DNA from: an uncultured Erythrobacteraceae bacterium
Lineage (GTDB): Bacteria > Pseudomonadota > Alphaproteobacteria > Sphingomonadales > Sphingomonadaceae
DNA: 13,474 nucleotides
Assembly (NCBI GenBank): GCA_950071875.1
Contig: CATMNW010000032.1
Location: 1 to 13,474 of the forward strand
Direction: 5' to 3'
The notes under the pieces were generated by a model. That model ran no database searches. It had not been told where the DNA came from and saw nothing but the letters and a program-made list of their open reading frames with translations. This document shows positions 1-6,486 of this stretch, one piece after another. Numbering within the stretch: position 1 is the first letter of the stretch; each line of letters begins with the position of its first letter. The position numbers were made by a program, and so were the translations under genes.

Positions 1-807
1 CTCGAACGTCTTCCCATCGCTCTCCCAGGTGGTGGATCGGTCCCGTTGACGGAAGTCGCGACGATCGAGAACGTTCAGGGCCCAAATCAGATCAGTCGCG
101 AATCCGGTAAGCGTCGAGCTGTCGTCACCAGCAACGTGCGGGGCAGAGACCTCGGGTCCTTCATCGCCGAGGCTCAGCAACGGATCGACGCAGAAGTCGA
201 TCTGCCCGAGGGCTATTGGATCGACTATGGCGGAACCTTCGAACAGCTGGAGTCCGCCAGTGCGCGGCTGCAGGTCGTCGTCCCGATCGCGCTGCTGCTG
301 ATCTTCGGCTTGTTGGTCGCTCTGTTCCGCTCGGTGAAGGACGCTCTGGTCGTCTTCTCGGGAGTGCCGCTGGCCCTGACCGGAGGTGTCGCTGCGCTCA
401 TGCTGAGAGGGATTCCATTCTCGATCTCGGCAGGCGTCGGCTTCATCGCCTTGTCGGGCATTGCGGTGCTGAATGGCGTGGTGATGCTGACCTTCATTCG
501 CCAACTAATGGATGAGGGTAGGCCGCTCGACATTGCAATCAAGGAGGGCGCCATGGCCCGGCTGAGGCCTGTCCTCATGACGGCCTTGGTCGCCAGTCTC
601 GGGTTCGTCCCGATGGCCCTGAATGTCGGACTCGGTTCGGAGGTGCAGCGGCCGCTCGCGACGGTGGTGATCGGCGGCATCGTATCGGCGACGGCCCTGA
701 CGTTGCTCGTCCTACCTGCCCTTTACCGGGCGGTCCGTGGCGAACGAGCGGAGGTGTCAACCGCCGACGACACCGAAACACCCCCCAGTATTCAAACTGC
801 AGGCTGA
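1..807 (+). CDS. Heavy-metal efflux RND permease (CzcA/CusA type), 3' part only
   Basis: C-terminal 268 residues of a proton-driven inner-membrane pump that, with a membrane-fusion protein and an outer-membrane channel, exports divalent or monovalent heavy-metal ions. The frame is open from base 1, so the start lies upstream; the TTG at 46 is internal. Visible landmarks are the periplasmic PLPGGGSVPLTEVA-like stretch at the left edge, the GPNQISRESGKRR segment, and the membrane segment PFSISAGVGFIALSGIAVLNG, all characteristic of the HME-RND family. About five hydrophobic helices follow, ending in VLPALYR and a short polar tail. The TM4 acidic residues and metal-binding methionines or acids that would tell Cu/Ag from Co/Zn/Cd/Ni lie outside the window, so the substrate cannot be named. 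The next gene follows after 65 bp in the same direction, consistent with one resistance operon. Confidence 0.95.
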   Translation, partial: LERLPIALPGGGSVPLTEVATIENVQGPNQISRESGKRRAVVTSNVRGRDLGSFIAEAQQRIDAEVDLPEGYWIDYGGTFEQLESASARLQVVVPIALLLIFGLLVALFRSVKDALVVFSGVPLALTGGVAALMLRGIPFSISAGVGFIALSGIAVLNGVVMLTFIRQLMDEGRPLDIAIKEGAMARLRPVLMTALVASLGFVPMALNVGLGSEVQRPLATVVIGGIVSATALTLLVLPALYRAVRGERAEVSTADDTETPPSIQTAG

Positions 808-872
808 AGACGGTCGGGCCGTCCGCGTGGAGCGATCCCGCAGGCGGTCCTCCCCTGCAATCGGAGAAATAG

Positions 873-1595
873 ATGATGCAACTGACGAAGAAACTTCCGG
901 CTCAGACACTGACGCGCCTGTTCGCGCTGTTGGCTGTTCTGCTGATATTCCTCGCTTCCGGAGCCGAGGCCTGGGCCCACAATGTCGCAGAAGGCGACAA
1001 GGGCTATATCCAGGAAAGCAGCGGCACGCTGATCCTGCCCTTCATCTACCTGGGCGCCAAGCACATGGTTACCGGCTACGATCACCTTCTTTTCCTCTTC
1101 GGTGTAATCTTCTTCCTCTACAGGCTGAAGGACGTCGGAATCTATGTGACGCTTTTCGCGATCGGCCATTCCACCACTCTGTTGTTCGGCGTCCTGACCG
1201 GTATTTCTGCCAACGCCTATCTCATCGATGCCATCATCGGCCTGTCCGTGGTCTACAAGGCGATGGACAACCTTGGAGCCTTCCAGCGCTGGTTCGGTTT
1301 CCAACCCAGCACCAAGGCGGCGACCCTCGTCTTCGGGTTCTTCCATGGCTTCGGTCTGGCCACGAAGATCATCGAGTTCGATATCGCGGAAGACGGTCTC
1401 GTTCCCAATCTTCTCGCATTCAACGTGGGAGTGGAGATCGGGCAGCTTCTCGCACTCGGCATGATCCTTATCCTGATGGGATTCTGGCGCCGGACGGGAA
1501 GCTTCATGCGCCACGCCTTCGCAGCCAACACCGTTCTCATGGCCGCCGGCTTCATGCTCGTCGGTTACCAGCTCGTCGGCTTTGCCGTCGCCTGA
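873..1595 (+). CDS. HupE/UreJ-family membrane protein (HupE_UreJ_2 type)
   Basis: Predicted 240-aa inner-membrane protein, related to secondary nickel/cobalt permeases of the HupE/UreJ group. An N-terminal signal-like hydrophobic stretch (about 14-34) ends in AEAWA, after which cleavage would leave a mature N-terminal His36. The conserved His/acid motifs of the family are visible in the helices: GAKHMVTGYDH (His64, Asp70, His71), AIGHS (His99), FGFFHGFGLA (His158) and NVGVEIGQ (Glu188). About six membrane spans remain after the leader. The ribosome site GGAGA at 863-867 can serve ATG 873 or ATG 876, and I chose the first. It sits between the RND pump and an anchor protein, an arrangement known from metal-resistance islands, so a role in metal (Ni/Co/Zn) uptake or release is inferred. 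The actual ion and transport direction are not shown by the sequence. Confidence 0.88.
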   Translation: MMQLTKKLPAQTLTRLFALLAVLLIFLASGAEAWAHNVAEGDKGYIQESSGTLILPFIYLGAKHMVTGYDHLLFLFGVIFFLYRLKDVGIYVTLFAIGHSTTLLFGVLTGISANAYLIDAIIGLSVVYKAMDNLGAFQRWFGFQPSTKAATLVFGFFHGFGLATKIIEFDIAEDGLVPNLLAFNVGVEIGQLLALGMILILMGFWRRTGSFMRHAFAANTVLMAAGFMLVGYQLVGFAVA

Positions 1596-1620
1596 ATTCT
1601 TGCATTCTGGGGTATAAGAT

Positions 1621-2223
1621 ATGTTCAATTCCCAACGTCCCTCGTCCAATGATCTACCGACCACCCGGCAGTTGCTGAAGGCCACGGGTATCGCTGTCGT
1701 CGCGGCGGGCACGCTTCTCGTGACTGTGGTGCTCCCGTCTGAATACGCGATCGATCCGACCGGAGTAGGTCGGGTCCTCGGCTTTGCTGAAATGGGCGAA
1801 ATCAAGCAGCAGCTTGCTGCGGAAGCGGCGGCCGATGAGCAGAACGCTGCGGTCGCGGAGGTCCGCTCGATAGCCGTTGCGCCGGACTCCGAAGGAGAGG
1901 CGGAGGGTCGTCAGGATATCACCGAGTTGACACTTGCTCCTGGCGAGGGGGCAGAAGTCAAGGCGGTAATGTCCGATGGCGCTTCTCTGCGGTATGAATG
2001 GTCTGTCGCAGGTGGACACGTCAACTACGACACGCACGCCGACGCACCGGGCGTTTCCTACCACGGCTATGATAAGGGTCGGGAGTCGACGGGTGAGTCC
2101 GGGACGCTTGTCGCCGCGTTCGATGGCAGCCATGGTTGGTTCTGGCGTAATCGATCGGGGGGAACGGTCACCGTCACTCTTAGGACGGAAGGCGCCTATG
2201 CCGAGATCAAGCGCGTCGTGTGA
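1621..2223 (+). CDS. Single-span transmembrane anchor protein of metal-efflux operons
   Basis: A 200-aa protein with a short cytoplasmic N-terminus, one hydrophobic segment (about residues 21-39) and an outer domain. The outer domain begins with an Ala/Glu-rich, probably helical or flexible stretch (about 60-100) and ends in a compact, probably beta-rich domain carrying YEWSVAGGHVNYDTH, YHGYDKG and HGWFWRN (171-177). These motifs match the uncharacterised family commonly annotated 'transmembrane anchor protein' beside CzcA/HupE genes in proteobacteria; this is recognised from memory. Several His and Trp residues cluster in the C-terminal domain (His133, His139, His148, His171), which could contact metal or a pump partner, but that is a guess. 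ATG 1621 is preceded by GGGG at 1609-1612. The stop overlaps the next start (GTGA), so the two are likely co-translated. Confidence 0.82.
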   Translation: MFNSQRPSSNDLPTTRQLLKATGIAVVAAGTLLVTVVLPSEYAIDPTGVGRVLGFAEMGEIKQQLAAEAAADEQNAAVAEVRSIAVAPDSEGEAEGRQDITELTLAPGEGAEVKAVMSDGASLRYEWSVAGGHVNYDTHADAPGVSYHGYDKGRESTGESGTLVAAFDGSHGWFWRNRSGGTVTVTLRTEGAYAEIKRVV

Positions 2224-2693
2224 TCATCCCGAACTGGGTCGCGACGGGCCTTGACCTGGCTTGGCTTGGATACGGAGGACTGTTCGCGGCCGCGTTCGTC
2301 GCCGCGACGGTCCTTCCGGCCCAGTCGGAGGTCGTGTTGGCCACCATGCTGATGTCCGGACGCTATGAACCCTCTGTGCTTCTCCTGACCGCGACCTCGG
2401 GAAACGTCTTGGGTTCGGTGCTCAATTGGTATTTGGGGCGCAATCTCGCGCGGTTCAGGAACGCAGCGTGGTTCCCGTTTTCCTCTGCATCTATGGACAA
2501 GGCGGAAGCGCGCTTCTCTCGATACGGCCATTGGGTTCTGCTTTTTTCCTGGGTTCCCGTGATCGGCGATCCGCTGACATTGGTCGCCGGAGTCATGCGA
2601 GTCCGTTTTCTCATCTTCGTGGTCATCGTGATTGTCGCCAAGTTCATGAGATATGCTGTTCTCGCGGCATCGATTCTGGGTTGGGCGCTGTAG
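2220..2693 (+). CDS. YqaA-family (DedA/VTT-like) membrane protein
   Basis: A 157-aa integral membrane protein resembling YqaA, a short relative of the DedA/VTT superfamily whose members are linked to lipid translocation and envelope homeostasis. Motifs that place it are GNVLGSVLNWYLGR (61-74) and the later FSRYGHWVLLFSWVPVIGDPLT region with GVMR (99-127), followed by a strongly hydrophobic helix (about 129-145). The start is the GTG whose last bases form the stop of the upstream anchor gene (GTGA at 2220-2223), a strong sign of coupling. Genes of this type recur as accessory members of czc-like operons; what it does in metal resistance is not established. Its length fits YqaA (about 140-160 aa) rather than full DedA (about 200 aa). 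Confidence 0.85.
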   Translation: MIIPNWVATGLDLAWLGYGGLFAAAFVAATVLPAQSEVVLATMLMSGRYEPSVLLLTATSGNVLGSVLNWYLGRNLARFRNAAWFPFSSASMDKAEARFSRYGHWVLLFSWVPVIGDPLTLVAGVMRVRFLIFVVIVIVAKFMRYAVLAASILGWAL

Positions 2694-2711
2694 GCCCGTG
2701 GAGAATTCGAA

Positions 2712-4046
2712 ATGTTGAGTGTTCTGACCAATAGAACCTATCGGCACCTGCTCGCGGCGCAGGTCATCGCGCTGGTGGGGACGGGCCTCGCGACGGTTGC
2801 GTTGGGTCTTCTGGCCTACGAGATTGCCGGAACGGATGCGGGCGCGGTGCTCGGCACGGCGCTGGCGATCAAGATGGTCGCTTACATCGGGATCGCACCG
2901 GTCGTCGGTGCCTATGCCGATCGCTTGCCGCGTAAGACCCTATTGGTAGCGATGGATGTGGTCCGCGCTGTCGTCGCGATGGCGCTGCCTTTTGTCGATG
3001 CGGTATGGCAGATCTACCTGCTGATCTTCTTGCTTCAGTCGGCCTCGGCGGCATTCACACCGACCTTCCAGGCGACCATCCCGGACATCCTCCCGGACGA
3101 GGAGGAATATACAACTGCGCTGTCGCTCTCGCGTCTCGCCTACGATCTGGAAAGCCTGCTCAGCCCGATCCTCGCCGCCGCTCTGCTGACGGTGATCAAC
3201 TTCCATTGGCTGTTCGCGGGCACCTCGGTCGGCTTCGTGATTTCCGCCATGCTCGTCGTCACCTCCGCTCTGCCGCATCGCGAGGCAGCGAAGAAGATTG
3301 TCGAGAGCGTTTGGCGCAAGACCACGCGTGGCGCGCGGATTTACCTCAGAACACCGCGTTTGGTCGGACTATTGGCAGTGACGCTGGCAGCTGCGGCTGG
3401 GAGCGCCATGGTGATCGTGAACACCGTGGTCATCGTGAAAGGCATGGGCCGCTCACAAGAGGACGTCGCACTCGCGCTCGCAGCCTATGGAGGAGGGTCG
3501 ATGCTGGCAGCGCTGATCCTCCCTCGGGTTCTGCGCTCGATCTCCGACCGCTCGGTGATGATCGCAGGTGCGTTCTTGCTAACCGCCACGCTGTCGGTCT
3601 TCGCGATGATGACGCTGGGAACCGCCGGGTTGATCGCCTGGCCGTTCCTCCTAGGCGGCTGGTTGGTCTTGGGCGTGACGTATTCGCTCAGTGTAACGCC
3701 TGGCGGCAGGCTGTTGCGTCGCTCTTCGAACGAAGGGGACAGGCCGGCGCTGTTCGCGGCGCAATTCGCCCTCAGCCATGTTTGCTGGCTTCTCGCTTAT
3801 CCGGTGGCTGGGCAGATCGGCGCGAACTCGGGTATGGGCGTTGCTTTCTTGGCGCTGGCAGCGATTGCGGCGATCGGCGCAATCTCGGCGTTGTGGCGCT
3901 GGCCCGAGCTTGATCCCGAAGAAATCGCTCATGAACACCCTGAACTTCCGTCCGATCATCCGCATTTGTCGCGGCAGTTCCCGGGTGAGCATAGGCATGC
4001 TTTTGAGATTGACGAGTTGCACGGACGTTGGCCCGGCCGCCCTTGA
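2712..4046 (+). CDS. MFS exporter with histidine-rich C-terminal tail (NreB-like)
   Basis: A 444-aa major facilitator superfamily protein with roughly 12 predicted membrane helices. The loop between TM2 and TM3 carries the MFS motif A form GAYADRLPRK (about 66-75). The last 50 residues leave the membrane and contain seven histidines within 31 residues (HEHPELPSDHPHL, then EHRH, then ELH), mixed with acidic residues. NreB-type nickel exporters are known for such a His-rich tail, so efflux of nickel or a similar ion is inferred; other members of this MFS_3-like group export siderophores or drugs. The start ATG 2712 has GGAG at 2700-2703. It is the last rightward gene of the metal block, 18 bp after the YqaA-like gene, and converges with the arsR-type gene 12 bp beyond its stop. 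Confidence 0.85.
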   Translation: MLSVLTNRTYRHLLAAQVIALVGTGLATVALGLLAYEIAGTDAGAVLGTALAIKMVAYIGIAPVVGAYADRLPRKTLLVAMDVVRAVVAMALPFVDAVWQIYLLIFLLQSASAAFTPTFQATIPDILPDEEEYTTALSLSRLAYDLESLLSPILAAALLTVINFHWLFAGTSVGFVISAMLVVTSALPHREAAKKIVESVWRKTTRGARIYLRTPRLVGLLAVTLAAAAGSAMVIVNTVVIVKGMGRSQEDVALALAAYGGGSMLAALILPRVLRSISDRSVMIAGAFLLTATLSVFAMMTLGTAGLIAWPFLLGGWLVLGVTYSLSVTPGGRLLRRSSNEGDRPALFAAQFALSHVCWLLAYPVAGQIGANSGMGVAFLALAAIAAIGAISALWRWPELDPEEIAHEHPELPSDHPHLSRQFPGEHRHAFEIDELHGRWPGRP

Positions 4047-4058
4047 GGAGGATGCCAG

Positions 4059-4325
4059 CTATTTGGCAGCTTCGGACAGGAAAGTCGCGAGCCTCTCCAC
4101 GGCCCCTCGTTCGGCTCGGTAGGTGACTGAGCGCCCTTCCTTCGTCGAAGAGACGAGGCCTGCGTTTCGCAATACCGACAGGTGGACCGAAGTGTTGTTG
4201 GGCATGGTGTCCGTCTGCTCTGCAACCTCGCTGGACGTGATGCCGTTCGCCGCTCGCGCTATGGCCAGGAATATCTCCAGCCGGGTTGGCTGGGCCAAGG
4301 CACTGAGTTTCGCGACGGCATCCAT
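4059..4325 (-). CDS. ArsR/SmtB-family winged-helix repressor
   Basis: A small DNA-binding protein of 88 aa. Winged-helix features are visible in order: the ALAQPTRLEIFLAI helix (10-22), the TSSEVAEQ helix, the recognition region MPNNTSVHLSVLRNAGLV (41-58) and the wing STKEGRSVTYRAE (60-72). I start at ATG 4325 because AGGAGA (minus strand, 4335-4340) is 9 nt away; the upstream in-frame ATG 4334 directly abuts that ribosome site, and a still earlier start at 4370 has no support. There is no cysteine, and the only histidine is His48 in the recognition helix, so the classical alpha3 CxC and alpha5 His/Asp metal sites of ArsR/SmtB/CzrA are not present. It may sense metal in another way or sense something else. 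It is convergent with the MFS gene, and an inverted repeat lies just upstream. Confidence 0.88.
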   Translation of the reverse strand: MDAVAKLSALAQPTRLEIFLAIARAANGITSSEVAEQTDTMPNNTSVHLSVLRNAGLVSSTKEGRSVTYRAERGAVERLATFLSEAAK

Positions 4326-4334
4326 CTTTTCCAT

Positions 4335-4340
4335 TCTCCT
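4335..4340 (-). promoter_or_regulatory. Ribosome binding site deciding the arsR-type start
   Basis: AGGAGA on the minus strand. It touches the ATG at 4334 but is 9 nt from the ATG at 4325, so it supports the shorter 88-aa protein beginning MDAVAKLSAL. Confidence 0.6.
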
Positions 4341-4378
4341 GCAGATAGCGTCAGCGATCCCTACCGACAAGTTAATTC

Positions 4379-4404
4379 AATACTTCATTACCTATTGAAG
4401 TATT
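4379..4404. promoter_or_regulatory. Inverted-repeat operator between arsR-type gene and exonuclease operon
   Basis: Perfect 9-bp arms, AATACTTCA at 4379-4387 and TGAAGTATT at 4396-4404, separated by 8 bp. A second, partly overlapping pair is TTCAAT (4376-4381) and ATTGAA (4394-4399). The tract is clearly more AT-rich than the surroundings. Size and layout fit an operator for a dimeric ArsR-family repressor, most likely the adjacent one acting on its own promoter. The site lies between that leftward gene and the rightward gene at 4473, so it could also control the exonuclease operon. On the plus strand TTGAAG (4395-4400) with TATGTG (4417-4422), 16 bp apart, is a weak candidate promoter overlapping the right arm. 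No experimental support is available from sequence alone. Confidence 0.68.
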
Positions 4405-4472
4405 TTCTGTTCATGCTATGTGCCGTCTCACGAGGCGCTGGTAGGTCCGGCGCGGAACGTGGGAGCGGTGCG

Positions 4473-4850
4473 ATGAGCGATACCGCAGAATTCGAAATCG
4501 ACCCTTATTTCGAGCAGGCCCCGGTGGATTGGGCGCTCGATCCTCTCGAGGACGGGAGTGGAGGCATGTTGGCTGTTCACCGTGTCGCGCTCGTCCGGAT
4601 CGCATGCGTGGCTGCAGAGACCGGGGCGCGAATGCAGCGGGACGGCTTGGCGGAGGATCCGGTCGGCTGGATGGTCTCGCCGCTCGAGCTCTTCGAAGGC
4701 CGCGCGCCGATCGAAGCCTGCATGGAGCGCAGCGCCTGCTCAAAGGCGATCCTCCTTCACGGCCTGGGTCTGGGCCTCGATGCGGATCCATCAGTCATCG
4801 ATCGATTGCTCTTCGACCATTCCGCAACCTTGGAGACCGGACGTGGCTGA
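4473..4850 (+). CDS. Uncharacterised 125-aa protein with MbcA/ParS-like C-terminal motif
   Basis: A soluble acidic protein with no signal or membrane segment. ATG 4473 has GGGAG (4461-4465) at 7 nt. Residues 66-83 contain W-x3-P-x5-GR-x-P-x-E, the same residue spacing as the core of the Xre/MbcA/ParS toxin-binding domain (DUF2384), followed by a helical stretch ending LLHGLGLGLDAD (94-105). That resemblance is my own by-eye alignment and may be coincidental. No RES-type toxin is seen next to it, so an antitoxin role is not supported by context. It is first in a four-gene rightward operon and overlaps the exonuclease gene by 8 bp, suggesting the two proteins are made together. It could equally be an adaptor or regulator for the nuclease. 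Confidence 0.8.
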   Translation: MSDTAEFEIDPYFEQAPVDWALDPLEDGSGGMLAVHRVALVRIACVAAETGARMQRDGLAEDPVGWMVSPLELFEGRAPIEACMERSACSKAILLHGLGLGLDADPSVIDRLLFDHSATLETGRG

Positions 4851-5715
4851 ACCGGCGCAGTCTGACATCCGCCAGCTCCGCCGTGTCGATCTTCATGTAG
4901 GTGAAACAGGCTTCGGGGATCCGGACGATCCCCAACGTGTCGCGGCCGTTCTGGATGTGGAGACCACCGGGCTCGACCCTGAAAGCGACAGGGTCATCGA
5001 ACTGGCGGTGCGACGCTTCAGGTATGATCCCGGCGGACATATCACCGAGATCGGCCGGGCGTGGTGCTGGCGCGAGGATCCCGGCGTCCCGCTGCCCGAA
5101 GATGTGATCCGGATCACCGGCATCACGGATCAGGACCTCATTGGACGGCGGATCGACGACCGGGTCGCGACCGATATCATATCGTCCGCCGATGTCGTCA
5201 TCGCTCACAACGCCGCGTTCGATCGTCCTATGGTGGAGAAGCGCCTCACCGACTTGCCGACCAAGCAGTGGGCTTGCTCATGCGTGGAGATCGACTGGGC
5301 GGCGGCTGGTTTCGAAGGCAGGTCGCTCGGCTGGCTCTGTGCACAAGCCGGGTGGTTCTACGATGCGCACCGGGCTCAGGGGGATGTCGACGCGCTCATC
5401 CAGCTTCTGCGGCACGAGCGGACCGACGGTCGTCCGCTGCTCTACGAGCTCGATGGCAGCTCTTCATGCGATAGTTTCGTTATCGAAGCGGTCGGCTCGG
5501 CCTTCTCGACCAAGGATGCTCTGCGGATGCGCGGCTACCGCTGGGATCCGAAGGCGCAGGTCTGGTGGCGTGAGGTCATGGAGTTCCGCCTTCTTGAGGA
5601 ACAAGCGTGGTTGGCCAGCGAGGTCTACGCGAGCGGAAAGGGCGCCCGAGCCCTTGGCCCCAGGCTGACGCGCCGAAACGCATACAACCGCTATCGCCTC
5701 GATAGTCCGGATTGA
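4843..5715 (+). CDS. DEDDh 3'-5' exonuclease with DUF5710-like C-terminal tail
   Basis: A predicted 290-aa nuclease of the DnaQ/RNase T-like fold. The exonuclease motifs are all visible: ExoI AVLDVETTGLD with Asp38 and Glu40, ExoII AHNAAFDRPM with Asp127, and ExoIII HRAQGD with His176 and Asp181. It should therefore be catalytically competent, releasing nucleotides from 3' ends of DNA or RNA. A 30-40 residue N-terminal extension precedes the fold. After it comes a separate tail with KDALRMRGYRWDPKAQVWW (224-242), resembling the short DUF5710-type motif with conserved GxRWDP and W. I chose GTG 4843, which has GGAG (4832-4835) at 7 nt and overlaps the upstream gene by 8 bp; an upstream ATG at 4558 would overlap that whole gene and is unlikely. 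It is not an obvious polymerase epsilon subunit. Such nucleases occur on plasmids and integrative elements, where the role is usually unknown. Confidence 0.9.
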   Translation: MAEPAQSDIRQLRRVDLHVGETGFGDPDDPQRVAAVLDVETTGLDPESDRVIELAVRRFRYDPGGHITEIGRAWCWREDPGVPLPEDVIRITGITDQDLIGRRIDDRVATDIISSADVVIAHNAAFDRPMVEKRLTDLPTKQWACSCVEIDWAAAGFEGRSLGWLCAQAGWFYDAHRAQGDVDALIQLLRHERTDGRPLLYELDGSSSCDSFVIEAVGSAFSTKDALRMRGYRWDPKAQVWWREVMEFRLLEEQAWLASEVYASGKGARALGPRLTRRNAYNRYRLDSPD

Positions 5716-5738
5716 TCGATGCCCAGAAAAACCAGTTC

Positions 5739-5744
5739 AGGAGG
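5739..5744 (+). promoter_or_regulatory. Strong ribosome binding site for the 244-aa gene
   Basis: Perfect AGGAGG, 7 nt before ATG 5752. It lies downstream of another in-frame ATG (5719), which has no such site, and so decides the start in favour of 5752. Confidence 0.8.
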
Positions 5745-5751
5745 ACCAAAC

Positions 5752-6486
5752 ATGCCAAGGAAGCCGAACCAGCGAAAGGTTGCCGACAAGCAGATCGCGA
5801 AAGCGACGGTGCCGGATGGCCTGATGAACGCCGCACCGGTTCCCTACCAGGTGGCGGACACCAGCATCACGGCCCTGCAGGTGTATCACAATCCCGATCG
5901 CCGACCGTCGGGCGACGGTCCCTGGAACAACGAGGCAGACAAGGTCTCCTGGATCGACAACGAGACCGGCCTCGGCTGCATCATGCTTCGCCAGAAGAAC
6001 GGGACGATCTCTGGCTATGTGGGGGTTAGCCCGGAGCATCCGCTCTTCGGCTACGAGGCGGACGCCGTGCCGGTTGGCGTTTCCAACACGGTCCACGGCG
6101 GCGTGACCTACGGCAAGGCCTGCGAGGTCAACCGGTTCGAACGGCAAGCCCACGGTAAGCCGCGTCAGGAACGCTACACAGTTTGCCACACGACATTGGT
6201 CAGGACGGTGCAGGACTATCGCACGGTGCAGACCACCGAGGACGAGTTTCACGAAGAACTGTGGTGGCTGGGTTTCGATACCGATCATCCGGGCGACCTC
6301 GTTCCGGGCGGTCGATACGGTGAAGGTCGCAAGGGAGACGTCTATCGCGATCAATCTTTCGTCTACGCGAACTGCATCGATCTGGCGCGCAAGTTGAAGT
6401 CGCTGATCGAGAAGGGTTCGGACAGGGCTACGCCGACCAGTGCGCCGCTCGGCCTTCCGGCTCCCACCGAACGCCACGGTGAGTGA
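5752..6486 (+). CDS. Uncharacterised 244-aa protein of a plasmid/phage-associated family
   Basis: A soluble protein with a basic, Lys/Arg-rich N-terminus (MPRKPNQRKVADKQ). The central and C-terminal parts carry spaced motifs: GYVGVSPEHPLFG (88-100), VHGGVTYGKACEV (114-126), WWLGFDTDHPGDLVPG (171-186), then YRDQSFVYANCIDLARKL (198-215). I recall the same order of motifs (GYV..P..HPL, VHGG.T, WW.GFD..H.GD, Y....YV...C..LA..L) in hypothetical proteins of phages and plasmids, but no function is known to me. The conserved His, Asp and Cys residues would allow an enzyme or metal site; that is speculation. The start ATG 5752 has a perfect AGGAGG. A longer version from ATG 5719 would add 11 residues and repeat the MPRK beginning. 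Its stop shares one base with the next start (TGATG). Confidence 0.82.
   Translation: MPRKPNQRKVADKQIAKATVPDGLMNAAPVPYQVADTSITALQVYHNPDRRPSGDGPWNNEADKVSWIDNETGLGCIMLRQKNGTISGYVGVSPEHPLFGYEADAVPVGVSNTVHGGVTYGKACEVNRFERQAHGKPRQERYTVCHTTLVRTVQDYRTVQTTEDEFHEELWWLGFDTDHPGDLVPGGRYGEGRKGDVYRDQSFVYANCIDLARKLKSLIEKGSDRATPTSAPLGLPAPTERHGE

Noticed and set aside
737..1678. Long plus-strand ORF overlapping the HupE-like gene
   Set aside because: It is Arg/Pro/His-rich with no recognisable domain, while the overlapping frame encodes a clear membrane protein with family motifs.
792..1805. 337-codon minus-strand ORF
   Set aside because: Antisense to the HupE-like and anchor genes. Its Glu/Gly/Asp-rich composition is the usual mirror of hydrophobic codons, and no domain is seen.
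4843..5715. Exonuclease as DNA polymerase III epsilon subunit (dnaQ)
   Set aside because: It has a foreign N-terminal extension and a DUF5710-like tail, no visible polymerase-binding tail, and it sits in an accessory operon.
5737..6477. 246-codon minus-strand ORF
   Set aside because: Antisense to the 244-aa gene, which has a perfect ribosome site and family motifs; GC-rich shadow frame.
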